Source of the DNA: an uncultured Prevotella sp. | Lineage (GTDB): Bacteria > Bacteroidota > Bacteroidia > Bacteroidales > Bacteroidaceae | Direction of reading: 5' to 3' | DNA: 9,279 bases | Assembly (NCBI GenBank): GCA_900542795.1 | Contig: UQPD01000106.1 | Span: forward strand, 1-9,279 | Made by a program: the position numbers and the translations under genes | Shown here: in pieces, positions 5,252 through 9,279 of the stretch | Position numbering within the stretch: the first letter of the stretch is position 1 | How the letters are laid out: each line of letters opens with the position of its first letter | The notes under the pieces: generated by a model | Databases searched by the model: none | Told to the model about the DNA's origin: nothing | The model's input: the letters and a program-made list of their open reading frames with translations, nothing else

Positions 5252-7483
5252 TTAGTTGGGGAAGCTTGGAGTCTTACCAAAGTCCTTATAGCCTGATTCA
5301 AAGAGATCCTTAACATTTGAGATTTCCTCAACCATGCCTTCGGGCATTTCCTTCAAAGTACCAGCCTTTACAAGTGCCTCCATGTCAGCTCTGAACTCCT
5401 TGTCCATCTCGGGAGTATAAACACTGAAGTAGTTACCATAGTCGCCAATGTAGAGTGCAATCTGACGGAGGAAGCCCCAACGCTCAAAGTAAGGATAGAG
5501 GTTGTAACCTGAGATACGTGACACCTTGCGGATGTAGTTGAGTACGAAAGGCATGGTGTTAGCCTTAGGATTGTTACCACCATCAAGGTAGCCGTTCTTT
5601 ACCCAGCAGCTTTCGGGGAACTTTTGCTTAAGCACGGCAAGTTTACCGTTCTTGTTGTTGTTCTGAGCAGAAGCAATCAACTCATACTTATCAACGCCAT
5701 CATTCTTTTCAACAGTTGAACCATTTTCGTTATCGTTCTGACGAAGTGCTTCGTACCAGTCGGGAGCAAAATCGGGCACACCGTGAGTAGTGAAGTAGTT
5801 GTAAAGAAGAACGAAGGGACAAAGAGTTTCGCCTACACCAACTTCTACGTTATGAAGAGCCTCTTCGGGAACTTTGGCGTAATCCTTTACAGTTGAGTCC
5901 TTCATTGTTTCGCAGAATGCACGCAAAGCTGCATTGGGCTGTGAGCCTCTGTTTACATAAGCAAAGTGGCGCTTGCTGCTGAAACGTGAACCCTTCACAC
6001 CGCTCGAAGCTGTTTGGATGTCGAGATAGTTGGCATCAACAAAGTGCTTACGTGCAGGTGCCCACTGCTGAATCTTATCAGAGGTGTGGTATCCCATCTT
6101 CATAATATTGTAGTATGAGTTCATGTTGTTGGTAACTTCGCCCATACCACCCCAGCAGAAGTAGGGGTGCATCTGATGTTGGTGACCCCACTCGTGTGAG
6201 AGACCCCAAATAGCGTCATCGTCACGATTTACGAGTGTGTTACAGTTAAGTACACGAGATTCTTGGTTGTGGTGGAATGATACACCGAAACCACCTTGGA
6301 ACATGTAGTAAGTGTAGTTGGTGTAAGCCATCGTGCGGTTGTCGGGCAAACGGTTGTACTTAGTAAGACCCAACAAGTCGTGTTCCCACTGAATCAAAGA
6401 GTCGAGCACGTTCATGTACTGACGATAACCTATTGAACCATCAATAGCCTTGCAATAGTCGTGCAAGCCCTTTGAAGTCCAAATAGAGTGAACCTTCTTA
6501 CCAACTACGTCCATACAGAGGTTAGTAGCTTTGGCTGTTATCTCATGCATTTCCTCGTTTGTCTTATCGGGAGAAAGGAAACCATTGATTTGACCATTGA
6601 GGAAGTGAACCTTGATAGCAGGTTGCAATTCAGGGTTCTGGTCAGCATAGTAGCAAACGTAAGCCAAACCTGGATAGTCGAATGTATAGTCGATGGTGTT
6701 AAGACCATTCTTTACGTTGAATGTAAAGCTCTGAGGATTACCACCGTCAAAGTTACCACCATCCTTACCTTCATACCATGCAGTTACAGTTACAGGCACA
6801 GACTTGCCATCGGGCAAACCTGACACAGCAACGATGTGCTTACCCTTGCTGATATTGATACCTGTTACACCCTGACGCTGGTCGTAATACTTACCAGGAG
6901 CATTCCAGTTGTTACTCTGTGTAACGTAAGAAAGCTTAGCTTTGTAAGTCTGAACGCGGCAATTCTTGTTGTAAGTTCCGTCAAGGATTTGAGATGCCAA
7001 TTCACGATAATAAGGCTTATCGATTTTTTCATTGATATCCTTCAGTGTTACACCTTCCTTTAATTCAGAAAGTGAAGCATCTGTAAACAAGCTGTAAATG
7101 CTGTTTGAAGGAAGATCTGAAAGACCTTCGTTACGACCTTGTGTAATGGTGAAGGTTTCACTAAGGCCCTTATCTTCATTAGCAAAGACTACGCTACCTG
7201 AACGCTTGAACTCGTTGGGGTTTTCAGCTACGTGAATGTAAACTGTGCCATCAGCAGCCTTGTCTATTGTAATCCAATCAACATTAGGTGTTGCAGTAAA
7301 CTCAACATTCGCTGTAATATCAAAGCAGAGCGTACGTTCACGATAGCTAATTGCCTGACGGTGAGGAGCAACGATTGTGGGGAAAGCATCACTCGACAAC
7401 TTTACCTGAGCCATTACAGGCTGCGCAGTATAGCATGCCATAGCGAGCGTAGCGCAAGTGAATATTTGTTTGATGTATTTCAT
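5252..7483 (-). CDS. Secreted M60/enhancin-like metallopeptidase with BACON domain
   Basis: This is a probable zinc protease of the M60 (enhancin/mucinase) group, whose characterised members cut mucins and other O-glycoproteins. The 743-residue product starts with a signal peptide, likely cleaved after VMA (residue 25). A BACON-type beta domain spans about 36-116 (NVDWITI 67-73, RSGSVVF 94-100, FTITQG 111-116), a fold linked to carbohydrate or mucin binding. A beta-rich segment (about 170-295) leads to the catalytic domain. The gluzincin motif HEWGH is at 430-434 and the third zinc ligand is probably Glu449, 14 residues on, within the HExxH-x(8,28)-E pattern known for the family. The helical remainder runs to residue 743. 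There is no T9SS tail and no convincing lipobox, so its final location (periplasm, surface or outside) is open. It lies 43 bases after the LRR gene and shares its terminator. The substrate is inferred. Confidence 0.88.
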   Translation of the reverse strand: MKYIKQIFTCATLAMACYTAQPVMAQVKLSSDAFPTIVAPHRQAISYRERTLCFDITANVEFTATPNVDWITIDKAADGTVYIHVAENPNEFKRSGSVVFANEDKGLSETFTITQGRNEGLSDLPSNSIYSLFTDASLSELKEGVTLKDINEKIDKPYYRELASQILDGTYNKNCRVQTYKAKLSYVTQSNNWNAPGKYYDQRQGVTGINISKGKHIVAVSGLPDGKSVPVTVTAWYEGKDGGNFDGGNPQSFTFNVKNGLNTIDYTFDYPGLAYVCYYADQNPELQPAIKVHFLNGQINGFLSPDKTNEEMHEITAKATNLCMDVVGKKVHSIWTSKGLHDYCKAIDGSIGYRQYMNVLDSLIQWEHDLLGLTKYNRLPDNRTMAYTNYTYYMFQGGFGVSFHHNQESRVLNCNTLVNRDDDAIWGLSHEWGHQHQMHPYFCWGGMGEVTNNMNSYYNIMKMGYHTSDKIQQWAPARKHFVDANYLDIQTASSGVKGSRFSSKRHFAYVNRGSQPNAALRAFCETMKDSTVKDYAKVPEEALHNVEVGVGETLCPFVLLYNYFTTHGVPDFAPDWYEALRQNDNENGSTVEKNDGVDKYELIASAQNNNKNGKLAVLKQKFPESCWVKNGYLDGGNNPKANTMPFVLNYIRKVSRISGYNLYPYFERWGFLRQIALYIGDYGNYFSVYTPEMDKEFRADMEALVKAGTLKEMPEGMVEEISNVKDLFESGYKDFGKTPSFPN

Positions 7484-7526
7484 TGATTTTTCTTTTTTAT
7501 TAAAAGAGCTGAACCTCCGTTAGAAA

Positions 7527-9068
7527 TTAGAGTACAACCTTTTTTCCGTTTACAAAGTAGATACCAGTAGCGAGGTTTACAGTTTGCGTACCATTTACGC
7601 TACCCTGCCATACTTGCTTACCATCTATTGAGTAGATGCGAACTACGCAAGGAGCACCGCTGGTCAGAACAACAGCACCCTTAGTAGCTTCTACAGTAAG
7701 AGCGTTGTTTGCTACAGCAACATTGCCAATACCTGTAACGTCTTCTTCCTTCTCAACAACCATGAATGAGCTTGTCTTCAAAGTCAATTCGGGGAAATCG
7801 CTTGAAGTAATCTTAGCATAAACCTTGCTAAAAGGCTTCTTGAAGCTGTACATACCTACATACGAAGAACCATTCATAGTGAAAAGGTCGGTCTTGGCAA
7901 TTTCAGTTTCAGGAGTTGCGCTTGCATCCATGAGTTCTACTGTGATACCACTTGCTGAACCTGCTGCATTCAAAACGTAGTCTCTCAAGTTGAGAGTGTA
8001 AGGAGCTTTACCTTTCTTAAACTGTTGTCTGTCAGTATTAGTAAGCAAATAGTAGATAGTCTTTTGTGTAGTCTTATCATACTTTGAATTCAACTTCTTA
8101 TGGATGCTCAATTCTTCTGCCTGAGGTGCATAAACAAAGTGGTCTACGCTGTTGGGATCAGGGAGAGAATTAAATGCAAGCTTGTTGTTTGAACAAGTGT
8201 AAGCATAAATGCTACCTGTGGGCAACGTTACTGAAGTCAACTTATTATTATCTACAGCTACATACTGAAGTTGGGGAGCTGAAGAAACATTGAGCGTTGT
8301 AAGTGCATTGTTCTCAGCAAACACCTGACGCAAAGAAGGCTTGTTAGCGTTGAAAGCGAGTGTGTTGATTTTGTTATCGCCACACATCACCACTGAGATA
8401 GAATCGCATTTCGCAGCAATTGAAGTGAGATGGTTGCCGACGGCCTTAACAACGTCAAGGTTAACGCTACCACCTAATGAAACACTACCTGTGAACTCAT
8501 TGTTGCTGATGTTGAGATAGTGAAGTGTTGGACTGCTGTAACCAAAAGTAGTCTTCTTATCGCCACGGTTACCAGCAATCTTATTACCCGAGATGTTCAA
8601 AGTCTCCATATTGGGATTTGTAGCCTCAGTCATCGTGAACGACACGATTTTGTTGTTCGAGCAGTTCAAGTCGGTAAGACCTTTCAGTGAGGTTACGTTC
8701 AACGTATCAATTTCGTTGTTCTGGCAATAGAGCGAACGCAAACTTGATGCACCTGAAACGTCGAGCTTCGTAATACCTGCGTTTGAACAAATCAGCGTTT
8801 CAATGCCTGCTGACGAAGAGATAGTGATGTCGGTACCTGCTACCTTACCCTCCACTGTGAGCAATTTGTCGGTTGTAGGCTCATACTTAGTGAGATTACC
8901 ATCACCCCAGTCAACCTTAACATCTGAATCTGTCTGATTGAGTTTCAGAATGATAGTTTCACCTATGCTTTTGTTAGTGGTAAAGCGTACCATATCATCT
9001 GCCATGGCAGGAGATATAGCAAGCATTCCAGCTGCAAGCAGCGAAACAAAGAGTTGATTTTTTTTCAT
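7527..9068 (-). CDS. Secreted leucine-rich-repeat protein with T9SS-type C-terminal tail
   Basis: The 513-residue product has a signal peptide (about 1-23, ending PAMA). A short beta segment follows with VDWGDG (52-57), a motif common ahead of such repeats in Bacteroidota surface proteins. About ten leucine-rich repeats span 88-305, built on L-x-x-L-x-C/A-x-x-N-x-x-L/I-T-x-L-x-V; clear units include LICSNAGITKLDV, LYCQNNEIDTLNV and LNCSNNKIVSF. A beta-rich region of unknown function (306-440) precedes the C-terminus. There VRIYSIDGKQV (476-486) and GIYFVNGKKVV (502-512) resemble the type A sorting domain used for export by the type IX system. A role as a surface adhesin or binding protein is likely by family, but the ligand is unknown. 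It is the first gene of a probable two-gene unit with the M60 protease. Confidence 0.87.
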   Translation of the reverse strand: MKKNQLFVSLLAAGMLAISPAMADDMVRFTTNKSIGETIILKLNQTDSDVKVDWGDGNLTKYEPTTDKLLTVEGKVAGTDITISSSAGIETLICSNAGITKLDVSGASSLRSLYCQNNEIDTLNVTSLKGLTDLNCSNNKIVSFTMTEATNPNMETLNISGNKIAGNRGDKKTTFGYSSPTLHYLNISNNEFTGSVSLGGSVNLDVVKAVGNHLTSIAAKCDSISVVMCGDNKINTLAFNANKPSLRQVFAENNALTTLNVSSAPQLQYVAVDNNKLTSVTLPTGSIYAYTCSNNKLAFNSLPDPNSVDHFVYAPQAEELSIHKKLNSKYDKTTQKTIYYLLTNTDRQQFKKGKAPYTLNLRDYVLNAAGSASGITVELMDASATPETEIAKTDLFTMNGSSYVGMYSFKKPFSKVYAKITSSDFPELTLKTSSFMVVEKEEDVTGIGNVAVANNALTVEATKGAVVLTSGAPCVVRIYSIDGKQVWQGSVNGTQTVNLATGIYFVNGKKVVL

Positions 9069-9237
9069 AGAAAGTATAATTGTTTATAGGATATAGCTGT
9101 TTTCCACGATATACTTGAACACCGAACCATCTCCTTTTTTTATGCTTATCATACAATTGGACACAATTCGGTCTTTCAAAGTATCATGTTTTCGGGTACA
9201 AATTTGGCTATAATTTTCTTAGCATACAAGTTTAATG
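9069..9237 (-). other. Upstream region of the LRR gene, ending the real sequence
   Basis: This AT-rich, non-coding stretch should hold the promoter of the LRR-M60 unit. A TACTTTG word (minus strand, about 9177-9183) and a TTTG further upstream resemble the Bacteroidota -7 and -33 boxes, but the -7 match is one base short and the spacing is only about 15, so I do not call a promoter. No gene is visible on either strand. The genomic sequence stops at 9237, so regulatory DNA may be cut off. Confidence 0.5.
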
Positions 9238-9279
9238 CTGTCTCTTATACACATCTGACGCTGCCGACGATCTTACGCG
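9238..9279 (+). other. Nextera sequencing adapter with i5 index (artefact)
   Basis: 9238-9256 is the 19-bp Tn5 mosaic end CTGTCTCTTATACACATCT. It is followed by GACGCTGCCGACGA (9257-9270), the remainder of the Nextera read adapter on the i5 side. The next 8 bases, TCTTACGC (9271-9278), are the reverse complement of GCGTAAGA, which I recall as Illumina i5 index S517. The final G is the first base of the P5 complement. The order and spacing match adapter read-through exactly, so this is untrimmed library sequence, not genome. Confidence 0.98.

Noticed and set aside
7433..7483. Lipoprotein signal in the M60 protease (Cys17)
   Set aside because: The residues before Cys17 are A-M-A, a poor lipobox, while a normal cleavage site VMA/Q follows at residue 25.
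9177..9220. Promoter for the LRR gene
   Set aside because: The TACTTTG word lacks one base of the TAnnTTTG pattern and the spacing to the upstream TTTG is about 15 instead of 19-21.
9238..9256. Tn5/IS50-like mosaic end as a sign of a natural transposon
   Set aside because: It is followed by synthetic adapter and index bases, and there is no transposase gene or target duplication.

Overview
The window looks like a chromosomal piece from a member of the Bacteroidota, most likely Prevotella or a close relative. The reasons are a textbook Bacteroidota promoter (TTTG, 19 bases, TACCTTTG) upstream of purB, a BACON domain, a short type IX secretion (T9SS) C-terminal tail on a leucine-rich-repeat protein, and an RluB-type pseudouridine synthase with a long Gly/Tyr/Arg/Asn/Gln-rich N-terminus. 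The species cannot be named from the sequence. All five genes lie on the minus strand, so transcription runs from right to left.

Layout, left to right. 1-180 holds no supportable gene. 183-257 is a hairpin with T-runs on both strands, probably a terminator shared by asnS and a convergent gene to the left. Next come asnS (272-1690), an rluB-like gene (1846-3222), a terminator (3343-3385) and purB (3427-4773). The 478-base gap upstream of purB carries a long purB leader, a consensus promoter, two inverted repeats and the strong terminator of the next unit. Then come an M60/enhancin-like metallopeptidase with a BACON domain (5252-7483) and, 43 bases away, a secreted leucine-rich-repeat protein (7527-9068). 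These last two look like one transcript, with the LRR gene first. 9069-9237 is the LRR upstream region. The final 42 bases (9238-9279) are Nextera sequencing adapter including an i5 index, so the biological sequence ends at 9237.

The left half is housekeeping: tRNA-Asn charging, rRNA modification and purine synthesis. The right half is a probable host- or mucin-facing surface module, a mucinase-like protease plus a surface LRR protein.

The least explained signals are in leader regions. The asnS leader holds a perfect 12-bp inverted repeat enclosing an 83-nt branched fold, and the asnS and purB leaders share two sequence words in the same order. I found no complete new multi-gene system. The best candidates for something undescribed are this leader element and the prion-like extension of the RluB homologue.
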